The notes beneath the pieces are model-generated. The model was not told where the DNA came from. It saw only the letters and a list, made by a program, of their open reading frames with translations, and made no database searches. A stretch of DNA of 64,000 nt from positions 78,362,981 through 78,426,980 of the forward strand of contig OX344762.1 of assembly GCA_947034895.1 (NCBI GenBank). The letters run 5' to 3'. This stretch comes from Rhytidiadelphus loreus. Lineage: Eukaryota; Streptophyta; Bryopsida; Hypnales; Hylocomiaceae. How positions within the stretch are numbered: position 1 is the first letter of the stretch; each line of letters starts with the position of its first letter. Position numbers and translations under genes: made by a program. Of the stretch, positions 1 through 11,160 are shown one piece after another.

Positions 1-43
1 TCATGAGTCTTAGTGTATTTTATTTTTCTTGTTTTCGTTGTCA

Positions 44-280
44 TTTATCATCGGACCGAGGATAAATGGTTCTTAATTAGTGGTTGTTTATTTTATTTGT
101 GTTGTCTTCGTTCACGTTTATCCTCGGTCCGAGGATAAATGGTTCTTCATTAGATTTGGTGTATTCTATTTGTACTTTTTTTGGTACTATTTATCCTCGG
201 TCCGAGGATAAATGGTTCTTTTTTAGCTTATGTGTTCTTTATTTTTGTTATTTTTTTTGTTATTTATCCTGGGGCTGACT
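44..280. repeat. 73-bp tandem array carrying a palindrome
   Basis: Three units spaced exactly 73 bp apart each contain the palindrome TTTATCCTCG-GTC-CGAGGATAAA followed by TGGTTCTT, at 44-66, 117-139 and 190-212. A fourth unit near 258 keeps only the left arm. The sequence between palindromes is T-rich and also similar from unit to unit. The short open frames here are by-products of the T-rich repeat, and I see no gene. The palindrome is the same family as the array at 5.9-6.2 kb. Confidence 0.85.
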
Positions 281-340
281 GTCAATTTCTGTATTTTATT
301 ATTTTTGTGGTTTTTTTATTTCATTAGTTACGTTCCTGTA

Positions 341-386
341 GATTATCTTCGGGTCGAAGATGATTATCTTCGACCCGAAGATGATT
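341..386. repeat. Back-to-back palindrome pair, variant arms
   Basis: Two overlapping palindromes with arms ATCTTCG / CGAAGAT and three-base centres GGT and ACC, so the second is the inverted form of the first. Compared with the array just upstream (arms ATCCTCG / CGAGGAT), both arms have changed together and pairing is kept. Confidence 0.8.
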
Positions 387-940
387 TTTGTTGTTCAAAG
401 AAGAATAACTGAAGAAAATGAAGACAAAAACCCTATTTCTAATACTAATCATATCTACTCATGTAGAATGCAAACATATATTACAATCTTGATTCAATTA
501 AAACATGCATAGAAACAAAAATGATATCACGCATTCAAACCAAGAGTAATGGTAGACACAGAAATTGAAGAGTTCCTCACCTCCTGCACACTTACTGCAA
601 CAAATTATCAAACGCCTCCAAAAAATTTCAATACTTCCAGATGTAGTGGACTTTGCACAAACCCTAATCCAATGACAAATGACAAAAATTTCAAACCCGA
701 ATTCTAAAACGTAGGCCACTAACAGTGGCATGGAAATTGGAACAAGATAAACAATTTGAAAACACAACAATGATTTGAAACAAGAATATGAAAAATTGCA
801 AACTAAACATGCCCAAAGAACAAAAAAAATAACTATATACACAAAGAATAAATCAGAAAACTTGGTGCATTCAAGTGTGAAGATGGAAACTCACGTTGAA
901 ACTGGAGCTGGAAAGTCAAGCTGAAACTGGAGCTGCAAAA
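387..940. other. AT-rich stretch, no gene seen
   Basis: A-rich sequence with one 114-codon minus-strand frame (842-498) made largely of Leu, Phe, Cys and Ile. It has no motif I recognise, no plausible splice context and ordinary AT-rich composition, so I do not call it a gene. Confidence 0.5.
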
Positions 941-1290
941 TCACACTGCTGCGTGAAAATCCCGCGCTGAAGCTGGAACCCACACTGCTGAAGCAAATTC
1001 ACAGAAACCCCGCGTTCAACCTGCGTGCAACCCCGCGCTCAACCCCGCGCTCAACCTGCGTGCAACCCCGCGCTCAACCCCGTGCAACCCCGCGCTCAAC
1101 CTGCGTGCAAACCCCGCGCTCAACCTGCGTGCAACCCCGCGCTCAACCCCGTGCAACCCCCGCGCTCAACCCCGCGCCTGAAGCTGAAGACACTGCGCTT
1201 GAATGTCGAAAACACCGCGCCTCACTCTGGATTTTCAGCGCCTCAAGTGTGAACCCCGCGTGCCCTAAACCCCGCGCGCCTCAAACTAAA
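940..1290. repeat. GC-rich minisatellite
   Basis: Tandem, irregular repetition of AACCCCGCGCTC and AACCTGCGTGC, densest at 1008-1175 and decaying on both sides into GCGCTGAAGCTGGAA-like units. It opens frames rich in Gln-Pro-Arg-Ala in two registers, which is what a short repeat produces; no coding claim is made. The composition stands out sharply from the AT-rich surroundings. Confidence 0.85.
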
Positions 1291-1399
1291 GCTAGAAAAA
1301 AAAATGCGATTGAAGTCGGAGATGACGGAAGCTAGAAAAACGTTCGTGAAAACAAACTGGGAAGCTTTTGGTGGAAAGGGAAGACGGACCAACCTTGGT

Positions 1400-1505
1400 T
1401 CCAACCCTCCTCCAAGCCTCCTTCCCCGAACCTCCTTCCCCGAACCTCCTTCCCCGGCTTCGGTCCTCTCCCGAACCTCCTTCCCCAGCTTCGGTCCTTC
1501 CCAAA
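1400..1505. repeat. 14-bp minisatellite (GAACCTCCTTCCCC)
   Basis: Direct repeats of GAACCTCCTTCCCC, some extended by GGCTTCGGTCCT. Degenerate units resume at about 1799-1890 (CCCCAAACCTACC and similar), on the far side of the MITE at 1558-1795, so that element appears to have inserted into an older, longer array. Confidence 0.8.
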
Positions 1506-1557
1506 TCTACTCCTTTTACCCTACATCCTTCTTGAACCTACTATCCTGACCTTTGTG

Positions 1558-1795
1558 CACTAGTAGAAAGCCTTGTTTAATTGGATGTTCTTGCGTCAAA
1601 GTTGACAGATTTTCTTAAGCATCCAATGTAACATCTTCATGTGTTTATGTCAACAAAGACATCCAATGTAGCATAAAGATGTTACATTGGATGTCATTGT
1701 TGACATAAACACATGAAGATGTTACATTGGATGCTTAAGAAAATCCGTCAACTTTGACGCAAGAACATCCAATTAAACAAGGCTTTCTTCTAGTG
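1558..1795. mobile_element. CACTA-type fold-back MITE, GTG target duplication
   Basis: A 238-bp element beginning CACTAGTAGAAAGCC and ending GGCTTTCTTCTAGTG, flanked on each side by GTG (1555-1557 and 1796-1798). Almost the whole element is an inverted repeat: GCATCCAATGTAACATC on the left pairs with its complement on the right. CACTA ends plus a 3-bp target duplication are the signature of the CACTA/EnSpm superfamily. There is no coding capacity, so it must have been moved by an element elsewhere. Confidence 0.88.
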
Positions 1796-1799
1796 GTGC

Positions 1800-2285
1800 C
1801 TCCCCAAACCTACCTTGCCAAGCCTACTAACTCTCCAAAATCTACTTCGCGGAATGTATGTCGCCAAACCTGCCTCCCCAGAACCTATTTCTTCTAAGCT
1901 TCAAGTCCTATACACGTAGGTGTCTTGAACCCTTGAACAGTATGTGGGTCATCATGAAAATCATCTATTTTTTCACCATGCGAATTGTTTGTTTAAAAAA
2001 ATGATAAAGTTCTCATATGAAGAGAAATTATTGTAGATGATCTTTCGTTTCCACTCAAATTTTGGAGGATGAATAGTTGCATTTTTGTCCGACACAAAGA
2101 GATTTCTGTCATTCATCAACCAAAAAATGGTCTAGCGTTATGCATGGTCTACAAAATGTAAGAGAACTTCATCCAATTCAATTTTTGTAGGTCCCTATTT
2201 TTCAAAGTAGCATTTGATTTTGAAGATTTGAAAATTCAACCCCATGACATTTGGGATCTCTAAATGTTCCTAGTTTTTAAAAAAA
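1800..2285. other. Minisatellite remainder and a diverged TTAA-family copy
   Basis: 1800-1890 continues the CCTCC-type minisatellite. From about 1930 to 2175 the sequence (CTTGAACAGTATG, then a GGTCATCATG-like tract) matches the element at 2286-2534 over some 180 bp at roughly 365 bp offset, including the phrase around GATGAATAGTTGCATTT. It looks like an older relative whose ends have decayed. No gene is seen. Confidence 0.5.
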
Positions 2286-2534
2286 TTAACCTTTGAATGT
2301 CTGGACGGTCATCATGGAAATCATTTGTTTTGTCACCGTACAAATTGTTGGCTTGAAAAAATGAAACATCAACAGATTGTAGTTGAAACTCTAATTGGAA
2401 GACAAACTATTGTAGTTGATCTTTATTTTTCACCACAAATTTTGGATGATGAATAGTTACATTTGTGTCCAGTACGGCAAGATTGTTTCTCATTCATTTA
2501 CCAAGAAATGGCTTAGCAGTTGTTTAGGAATTAA
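2286..2534. mobile_element. Short TTAA-flanked element
   Basis: Left end TTAACCTTTGAATGTC and right end GTTTAGGAATTAA, that is TTAA on both outer edges with inverted-repeat-like ends. The interior contains GGACGGTCATCATGG and a GATGAATAGTTACATTT tract also found, diverged, in the elements at 28058 and 61032. Ends are partly decayed. No coding capacity. Confidence 0.55.
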
Positions 2535-4916
2535 GGAAGGTAAAGAGTCCACGTAATGGGACTAAGAGATGTTGAAGACATGTATGAAGCAATTGTGCAA
2601 AGTGTGTTTCATTTCTTCTCATCCCATAATTGATCTCTTTTAGACTTTTTCATATAATGTAGACATTTCCTTATTTCAGGAATTTCGGAAAAAATTCCAT
2701 ATCCATTGGGGGGTTTTATATTTTCTAATTTAAACAAATTTGAATAAAATTTAATCAATAGTATTTCTAATTTGTAATGTACCTAACACTCTAAATAACC
2801 AAGGGGTTTTTTTTAGCTTCTTGGAATTCATTGTAAGTTTCAAATGAATCTGAGCATCTTTAGAACTTATACACCAAAACACAATTTCCAAATTTCAAAC
2901 CCTATTCAAAGCTTACGTAAGATTTTGAGCATTCTATGTACTAAAATTTTATTCGAAATACAAAGTTTAGTAAATGTAACCAAACTTCTAAAGTATTGTC
3001 ATGAATAAAAAAATAATTAAATAATAAACAATTTAGTTTTTTCTATGCAATTTTTTTAAAATTATAAAGAACTTTTACTTTTTAGATGATCGTAATCTAT
3101 AAAGGTCTAAACACCATTTTTTTAAGATTAAACATTTAAAAAGGTATGGAATAACTATTAAATGGCACAAGAAAGAAAATGTAGAAGTTCAAAATATTTT
3201 GAACTAGAATTTAGGATTCTTAAGTGAATAAATTTGGTGCCAATTGTTTGGTAAATCAACAAAACATTAAAATTAAGTATTCATGTTTTGTAGTTTAAAG
3301 AACTATTATTTCAAAATTCATGGAATAGGGTTCACAGTGGAATGAGGAAAAAAAAAACTTCTACATTTTTTTCACTTGACCCTCTTCATTAAAAGTCCAT
3401 GATTGTTGAGCATTGAATTTAGTTTTTAAAGTTCAACATATGCTTGGCTTGTTTTACTACTTCATTCCATGTTACCATGATTAAGAATTAGTTCAATATA
3501 ATATTTTGTTTATTGAAAAGTTATAATGACAAAATTATAAAAGTATAGCACTCAAAAAATTTTATTGTAGTTAGAAGATATGCCTTTCATTCATACATAA
3601 CTTGCACTTTTTGAATAATTATGTGTTTGAAGTACACAAGATGTAATAAAAGAATTTCTAAAACTTGTAGAGTACTAATTTTTTATACAATTTAGCGAGT
3701 CATTGTATGGGATACTTTATAATACATTCATTTCTAGGAGGTGAACCTCTCATGAAGATTATTTATGTGACATTGAAGTCGTTCAAGGCTCTAAACCATG
3801 ATGGAGTTAAAAATAATGATTGGTAGCAAATGAATGGAAAGTCCATCATTCATTTCAATGTACTAACAAAGTAGTCTAATTTGAAGCCAATTATGCTCCA
3901 AATCATGGTTTGGGATGCCATGTAGGTGGACATGACGACTTCTTAGAACATAGGTCTCTAGATTTTGTACACTTCACATAATTATTAAGCTTTTAAAAAT
4001 GAGTATGGATCCTACTTTGTATAGTTCTAGTTCTCATACTTTCTTTTTGAAATATTTTAAGCGTGTGCTTTTTATTTCTTTTATCTTCATAAAAGTTTAG
4101 TTTTTTTTCATTGTAGTTCTTCATAGTGTTCTGCAAACTTTATGTTTTTTCATCCAAATCATTCTAATTTAAAAAACAATTGAACAAAATTATATATTAC
4201 ACTGAAGAATCATAATTCTTTCAAATTTATACAAAAATTTAACTAGTTCAATATGTTGTTGATCTCCAATACTTATCCTCTTTAAAATTTCATAGCTCTT
4301 ATGATTTTAGTTACATAATAAAAACAACATAATTACCTTCATTTTTTCATTAGTTGCTAATGTATTGTACAAGACAAATAGCAAGAATTTGATGTGCTCA
4401 TACGTAAATGCAAATTTCTTAGAATGAGTTTCAACATTTATGGAAAATAAAACATAACAAGTACCACATTTTATAGAATTGAATGTTAAAAAATCACAAT
4501 TGTACATTGTTCTTTGTTTTCAAAACAGAAGCTCAAAGTTCTATATTATTTTTATAAAATTAAATTACAGATTCAAAACTACCATGTAAGATTTTGGGTA
4601 ATTTTGAACATGTACGGTCATTTAGATGTCCACAACATTGGAGATCCTTTATTAATTGAAACTAGTAATATTCAAAACAAAAGGCATTATGTTTTATTGC
4701 CAGCTTTTATTTCAAAAATTTCAAGAATCCTAATAAAATTTATATAAGAAGCATCTTTCAATTTCAGGATATTGGAATTTCAGAAATAAATGTGAATTTT
4801 GAATATCATTTGCAAAATCAAGATGAATTCATGAACATATTCGTGAATGAATTCAATGAACATTGAATTCATGAGCATGTAATTTACATTTGTTGAAGAC
4901 TTTGCTATTGCTCCTA
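2535..4916. other. AT-rich intergenic DNA, no gene seen
   Basis: About 2.4 kb of AT-rich sequence. The two short frames near 4.3-4.75 kb have no motif, and I see no repeat ends, splice pattern or RNA gene here. Confidence 0.5.
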
Positions 4917-5000
4917 AACCATAAACCCTGAACCCTACACCCTACACCCAAAACCCTACATCATAAACCCTAAACCCTAAACCCTAAACCCCAAAACCCG
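4917..5000 (+). repeat. Interstitial plant telomere repeat
   Basis: Degenerate to perfect copies of AAACCCT (TAAACCCTAAACCCTAAACC at its cleanest), the complement of the plant telomere unit TTTAGGG. Flanking DNA is ordinary, so this is an internal tract rather than a chromosome end. It supports a plant origin. Confidence 0.85.
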
Positions 5001-5920
5001 AAAGTCCAAACTTCATTCCCTATTGAAAGCTTTCATTACGTACAATTATGTTTATAGCCAATACACATTGGACCCAACATGTGCCAAATTATTGTGGTTA
5101 CCTACCGTAAACATTCATCTAAATCAGACATTAGAATAAACTATTTAAAAAATAGGTTGGTTGGTGGGTGGTGTATGAATTGCCAAATTTGCCAAATCTG
5201 AAATTCCGCTGTGACTACAAAGAATATTTCCACATTTTTGGAGAAAAGGTGACTGCCAAAAATTCCACAAAGTACAAATCCCCCTATTAAAATCTAAAAA
5301 AGATCGGCTACGTCAGATCCCATTTCTATTCATAAAAATTTCCATCACATTCCACATCATTGTCATTATTTGGGGGATGATAATGTCAACGGCCCCATAA
5401 TCCGAGGAGGTACTTCTCCCCTACGTCCTGAAAATTATGAAGATTTCAAATACTGTTAAATTTCTCGCTAACATTCTCCTGCTCACATTCTCCCGCTCAC
5501 ATTCTTCCGCTAGTGTGTGCATCGGCTCTCTTCCTCGAGCACCTCATTTCCTCTCTCGTGTTTTCCAGTATTCCCTCCTCCGCGGCCTCTTGCAGACATT
5601 GCTACCGCACGGCCTTTGAACATATGTTTTTGCAGTGCATTTACAAGTTTATGTGACTAAGTGGCTTAGTTTTGCACGGGTTATCGTAAGTTCCTCTATT
5701 TCCCTTCTCCCCTTTTCACTGAATGCTAGATTTCTGCTCTTGCTCGTCAGTGTTCAGCAGAAGTACATGTAGTATTACATAGTCCTCCGATTCTTGGAGT
5801 TTAGGGAATTCAGGTGTCAAATCTCAAATGTTGTCCTGTCTATGTTATGTTCGAGAATGAACAACCGATTATTGCGCCGTAAATGTCGGAACTATAAATT
5901 TGTCTATCACATATATGCAT
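5001..5920. other. Upstream region of the DUF7869 gene; no coding gene assigned
   Basis: From about 5.4 to 5.75 kb the composition is more C/T-rich and holds a 60-codon frame (5437-5619), then TTTTTGCAG at 5629-5637 and a GTAAG-like site near 5688. These could be untranslated exons of the gene at 6.5 kb. That is inference; no protein motif is visible. Confidence 0.3.
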
Positions 5921-5923
5921 GGA

Positions 5924-6206
5924 GGTTATCCTCGGGTCGAGGATAACCACAAACATGAATAGATATTCAGAAACATGCATGCAGGTTATCCTCGTCTCGA
6001 GGATAATTTGAAACATGCAAGGAGATTAACCTTGAGCCTAGCATAATCACAAACATGCATGGAGATTATCTTCGGCTCGAGGATAATCTGAAACATGCAT
6101 GGAGATTATCTTTCATCCGAGAATAATCACAAACATGCACCGAGATTATCCTCGGGTCGAGGAACATCTATGTATGTGTGTGATTATCCTCGACCCGAGG
6201 ATAATC
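5924..6206. repeat. Array of seven palindromes, about 40-bp spacing
   Basis: Palindromes GATTATCCTCG-N3-CGAGGATAATC occur at 5925-5947, 5985-6007, 6024-6048, 6064-6088, 6104-6128, 6144-6168 and 6182-6206. The later ones are 38-40 bp apart and separated by the linker ACAAACATGCATGGA. Centres vary (GGT, TCT, GCT, ACC), and some copies are eroded on one arm. The array ends about 340 bp before the start codon of the DUF7869 gene. Confidence 0.9.
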
Positions 6207-6357
6207 ACATACATACATAGAATATGAATGATAACTATAGACAAACATAGTCATTCATTGACATTTGAATTGATATACAGAGTTCATGTACATAATCAGT
6301 GTGACACTCCATTGTCGACTGTGGGAATACATATTATCTCTCAATCTTGGCCGCCAG

Positions 6358-6378
6358 GTATCTTCGAATCGAAGATAC
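6358..6378. repeat. Isolated perfect palindrome, variant arms
   Basis: GTATCTTCG-AAT-CGAAGATAC: perfect arms carrying the TTCG/CGAA variant seen at 341-386, with a new centre. Confidence 0.75.
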
Positions 6379-6481
6379 ATTTTGTTTTCTTACTCCTACT
6401 ACCTACTCCAAAATGGTATACAATTTTACCCTCCAACTGAGGTTGCTTTGCTCCCTGTTTTGTCAGTGTGTTCTATTTATT

Positions 6482-6503
6482 TATTATCCTCGAGTCGAGG
6501 ATA
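6482..6503. repeat. Isolated palindrome just upstream of the DUF7869 gene
   Basis: TTATCCTCG-AGT-CGAGGATA, arms of the common type, 43 bp before the start codon at 6546. Together with 6358-6378 it continues the upstream series. A decayed relative (TATCCTCGGAGTGAAGATG) overlaps the stop codon at about 9380-9398. Confidence 0.8.
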
Positions 6504-6545
6504 CTCACAATAGTTTGAATTAATTGGTTTTCTTTCATGCGCAGA

Positions 6546-9394
6546 ATGGATACTCCAGATGCCAACGAGTTTACAATTCCAATGCCAACTTTGCCGCCGG
6601 GTGTTGCAGCCTGCGAGGGATTTCCTCGAGCTTCTTGGTATACAAAATGCGTCACACTCAGAAATGAGGAGGGGGTAGAGGTGGCAAAAGGAATTTGTCA
6701 TAATGTTGATGCAGATCTCGTCATTGACATGGACGGGCAGCCACTCGGTGATGACCGGGTTGCAATTCAAATTGCAGAGTCTTTGTCTGAGGCAGATGTT
6801 CCGTCGGAGTGGATGTGGTCCATGCACTCCTGACACATTTCCAGGGTCTACCTTAATGGTACCAGCTTATATGACCACGAATAAACGCATCTCTTTAATA
6901 CTGCAGTCTCTTCAAACGGTTCGAGGCGGCGTGTTTGGATTGGAGTTCGTTCCTATGAAAGCTCACGTGAGAGGACTGAGCCTACCAATCTCCCGAAGAA
7001 AGAAGCCCTCCTCACAGAGCAAGCAATTGCTGATGTTTCTAGTATGAAATGTTGCCAGAAGAATTGCTTGCAACCATTTCCCCGTGGTCAGATTCAAGCT
7101 GTTCGGTCTCTACTTCATATTGATGGTGGAGTGTTCTGGCGCAAGTCACGTCTGCTTGACGTGCACAAGCAAACCCACACTGATTCCAATGGAAGGGACA
7201 TGATTACCTTGGCAAACCATGAAATTTGTTCGGTTGCTTGGTGCGCCATCCATGGAGTATCGAAGGCTACCTTTTATAGATACAAGAAGATGGCAAAAGA
7301 TGACCAGAAACCGGAGCATCATGGCAACCTTGGAATGAAAAAATCTCAGACACACACTTTGCAAGCAACAGCAACTCTTCGATTGTTAGTGGAGAATGAA
7401 GCGGACACGATGCCTCACAAATCAAGGACCCTTGAGTCTGGGGAGAAAGTCCCCTCCATGGTCCTACCGTCTGCATTTCGTTGGAAGGACAAGTTGCCAC
7501 AAATTAACAATGTCAATTCCTCACTTCAATTGCAACATATTTCGGCTAGTGGATTAAGCAACATACGTCGTCAATCTTTTCCAGAGTATACTCCAAAGGC
7601 TAGAGGAGATAGTTTTTCTCGTTGTGGAACCTGCGATAGATATAGGCAACTCAAGAGTGCTTGCACTCCACGTTCACGAGCGCAAGACGTGTGGTCTAAC
7701 AAATTGAGAGTGCACCTATCGGGGCAAAAGGCGCATAGGGACTTGTACTATGGAAACCGTTCAATGTCTGAGATGTATCCTGACAAGGTTTTGACTATAA
7801 TCCATGACAAGATGGATCACTCAAAGACTGCTTCCCCTCATTACTCGCACAAGAGTAAGGGAATGACTCTTTCATGAAGATGCATGTCGCTGTTACAGGC
7901 ATGATTGCTCATGGTCATGGAGATGTGCGATATGCACACTACAGCTTGGACATCTTCCCAACAGACTCCAACCATACTATTGGATCCATTGCAAAATTAT
8001 TGTGAGATCTAGAGTCCCAACCGAAGCATTCATCTCGTCAATTGTTTGTAGGAGGAGAGCGTTCTAAACTGACAGAGGCTTTGTTAATAGGTTCAGAGAT
8101 TTGTACGGACTCTCTCGGGTCCCCCCCTGAAGTATTGGTGGAAGCTCAACCTCTTCCTCCAACATTGACTCTTCAGCTTGACAATGCTTTTGGCGACAAC
8201 AAGAATTGGTGGGTTTTTGCATTCTATTCTCTTCTTGTCTATAGAGCTATTTTTCGAGAGATATATATCAATTTCCTCATTGTTGGACACACTCATGAGG
8301 ACATTGATGCTCTATTTGGTTGTTGGAGCACTAAATTGAAGACAAATGACTACCCCACGCTTCCAAGGTTGATGAAGTCTTTCATGGATTGTGAAACACA
8401 ACCCATAATTCCTCATCTCATTGAGGAGGTTCCTGATTTTAAGCGATTTGTGGACGGGTACTTGCATACAGGCGATGATTCTCTACAGGGTCATTCTCAA
8501 GCGCAACAATTTAAGTTTTATAAGGATTCCAATGGGTGGCCATTGATGCAGTACAAGATCCTTTGTACCGATGTTGATTGGTTGCCGAAAGAGGGTGGGG
8601 GGATTCGCTTGTGGAAGGAGACAATAGATGGGCACCCTAAAGTACCGAGGGGTAGTCCTCTACCTTTGCCACCGCAACAAATGCGTTGCTTTGATGAGAT
8701 TTGCAAGGGTTTAAATGGGTACATTGCATTGTGGGGGGCAATGGGAAATCAAGACTTATCTGGCGAGTTTAGGAGGAAGAATGAGCCGGTGCAGAAATAT
8801 TGGGAAGGTGTGAGAAGTGCTCTCAATGCTCCGCTTGTGGTACATGAGACATTGCAGCATGGATTTTGGCCAAATTCTCGTGTTGCTGATGAGGTGGAAG
8901 ACCAATACCTAGATGATGGTACGATGCGTGAGGAGTTTGCAGAAGATGCACCTTTTGTTGGTCGTAGGCGTGATCGTCCACCTCCTTCATTTTGTATTGG
9001 CCGTGATGTATATGCAAGTTACTTAGTTGTTGTGCGCCCTGCTGACGGTGACCTCTGTCCATTTTGGCTTGCTCGGGCTCTAACAAATCCTAATCCAGAT
9101 CCAGGTCATGTCAATTCAATTCAACTTCAATATTGGACACCTACGTCTTTTCATCACACCAATGAAGAAACATATGCTAGGTGGGACACAAAACAAGGGA
9201 ATTCTTGGTGCGAGGATAAGGCTATCTCTCCGAGTTGGACGCATACAGACTGCATTATGACTGCTTGGAAGCCACGTTTCAAAGAAGGCACTTCTGATCC
9301 AAGAGTTAGAATTCCCAAAACACAAATTGCTATCATCCAGACATCGGTGGATGCATATGTATCTGGTGAAAGCAATAATGTATCCTCGGAGTGA
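6546..9394 (+). pseudogene. DUF7869-type transposase-like gene, disrupted
   Basis: About 950 codons in two main frames. The first (6546-7870) starts at ATG 6546, right after a CAG that could be a splice acceptor. It contains a CC-x3-C segment near 7050, a helix-turn-helix-like GVSKATFYRYKK segment near 7255, and the cysteine cluster CGTCDRYRQLKSAC near 7624. The second (about 7874-9394) carries LQLDNAFGDNKNWW (8174-8215) and VGHTHEDIDALFGCWS (8282-8329), the conserved core I associate with the DUF7869 family. These acidic motifs suggest an RNase H-like nuclease fold, but the catalytic role is inference. Breaks: in-frame TGA at 6831, TAA at 6885, TGA at 8003, and a frameshift near 7870. Either a recently dead mobile gene or, less likely, one with unusual splicing. 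Family name from memory; confidence moderate. Confidence 0.62.
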
Positions 9395-10800
9395 AGATGA
9401 ATAGTTTGTAGGCATAGGAAATCATGAAGAGTTTTGCGAGTTTGTACATTATTTTCTTAACTTTAGGGAGGATGAAAAAAAAATATGGAAAAAAATAAAT
9501 TATAAAGAGTTGTAGAAGTTGATAGTTTCTTTGATTAGGGCAAAAAAAAATATAATAAAAAGTTGTTAGAAAAAAACATGTGGAGAAGATGAAATAGATT
9601 TAGTTTTTTTATTCCTTTAGTTCATTGTTTTGATCTTTTTTTATATTATTTTAGAATTTGATGTTATAGATGTTGTATAATATAATATATTTTAATTTTA
9701 ATTTCTTGTATTGTATTGTGTATTTTGTAAGTTCTTCATTGTAATTCTATTGTCTATGACATTTGTTTTGGAACACTATGACTCTATGAGTACTAATGTT
9801 TTCTATACAAAGTAATTTTGAACTTCTCTATCTAAGCATATGTCAAATTCTTTTATTTGACATTGTAGTTTTTGAGAAGGCTAGGTGTACAAATGTATTC
9901 TATCATGGATGATTTCAAAATTCTCTACCTCAGTATAATTATGTCAAACTATTTACTTAGATATTTTAGTTAAATACTTATTATAAATGGTTCTACTGTA
10001 GTTTCCCATCCAAAATCCCTCCTTTCAACATCCTTCACTACTATTTTTTTCCTCCAATTTCTTGTACTTGTACAAATTTCTTTATTCTTCCAGCAATTTA
10101 TGATCTCAATTTTTCGAATTGTATCAATTTAATGGACTCTTCTATATACTAAATTTAGGAAGATGATTAAAATGAGAATCCACATTGTCTCAATTTAATG
10201 AATATGGCCTTATTTGTTCTTTTCTTACATGAGTTATAAATGAATCATTGCCCTACATAAAGCTCATATCGGTTGAAAACAACACTTCAAAATATAGCTC
10301 ATAATAGCTTCTACAACTTTATGATAAAATTGGCTCAATGACTTTCATGGAACAGAGGATTTCTAGTTGACTCTTTCTTTCACAAAATATAATACATTTG
10401 TATATGAAGTCTCTTTGAACTAAAGAACAATACAAAGATAGTTTCAAACTTCAGAATAACAAAATGAATTGCAAAAATTTCAATATCTTGCAAATGTTAA
10501 GAGATTGTCTTCTTCGGATAACTCTATGGCTACAACCAAAGATGGAATAGGAGGAAGAGGTGGCACATCCTTTGGAATAGTCAAACTAGAAGCTTAAATA
10601 ATGATGTTGACAAACACATTTGATGTGTTTACAAATCTCTATCGAGTACAAGTTTCTTGCACCAACTTTGATGTGTATGTTGTTGTAGTTGCAGAGTAGT
10701 CGTAGAAAGGAATGTAGGAAAATGGAATCGTAACAAAGTAGGTATTTTACATCCTATATTCGTTAGAAGTGTTGATGTGGACAACTTGCGCTATGTGTAA
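9395..10800. other. AT-rich intergenic DNA, no gene seen
   Basis: Downstream of the DUF7869 gene. Very T-rich at 9.6-9.75 kb, where polyadenylation-type signals would lie. I see no terminal repeat marking the 3' end of a transposon, no gene and no RNA gene. Confidence 0.45.
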
Positions 10801-11052
10801 TTCACAACTACGGTGCAACTAGAAATCAATTCAAAGACAACTAGAAAACAACTATAGAACAACCAAAGTACAACTAGTTTACAACTACAAAACAACTACA
10901 AGAAGACAAGTTTACTTTAATATAATTCATGCATTTTATATATTCCATATCATTTGTCATACCTATTGCCACCCCACTTGTATAAATAACTCGTCTTCTT
11001 AACATCCTAAAATCACAATAAATGGCCTTTGGAGCTACCTAACATATTTGTC

Positions 11053-11160
11053 TAGTATGGTGAGTATTGTATGATATATGGTGTATATTGTATGGTATAC
11101 TGTATGTGTTGTATTATGTATGGTATATAGTGTATAATATGTTGTATATTGTATTATGAG
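11053..11160. repeat. TGTAT/GGTATA-rich low-complexity tract
   Basis: Irregular iteration of TATGGTGTATATTGTATG-like words. It is simple sequence with no gene. Confidence 0.6.

Noticed and set aside
498..842. 114-codon minus-strand frame
   Set aside because: Hydrophobic but without motif, splice context or codon pattern; AT-rich DNA gives such frames by chance.
1025..1335. Overlapping Gln/Pro/Arg/Ala-rich frames
   Set aside because: Produced in two registers by the GC-rich minisatellite; no start context or domain.
44..6206. CRISPR array for the spaced palindromes
   Set aside because: Spacers are repeated linkers, not unique sequences, and the genome is eukaryotic.
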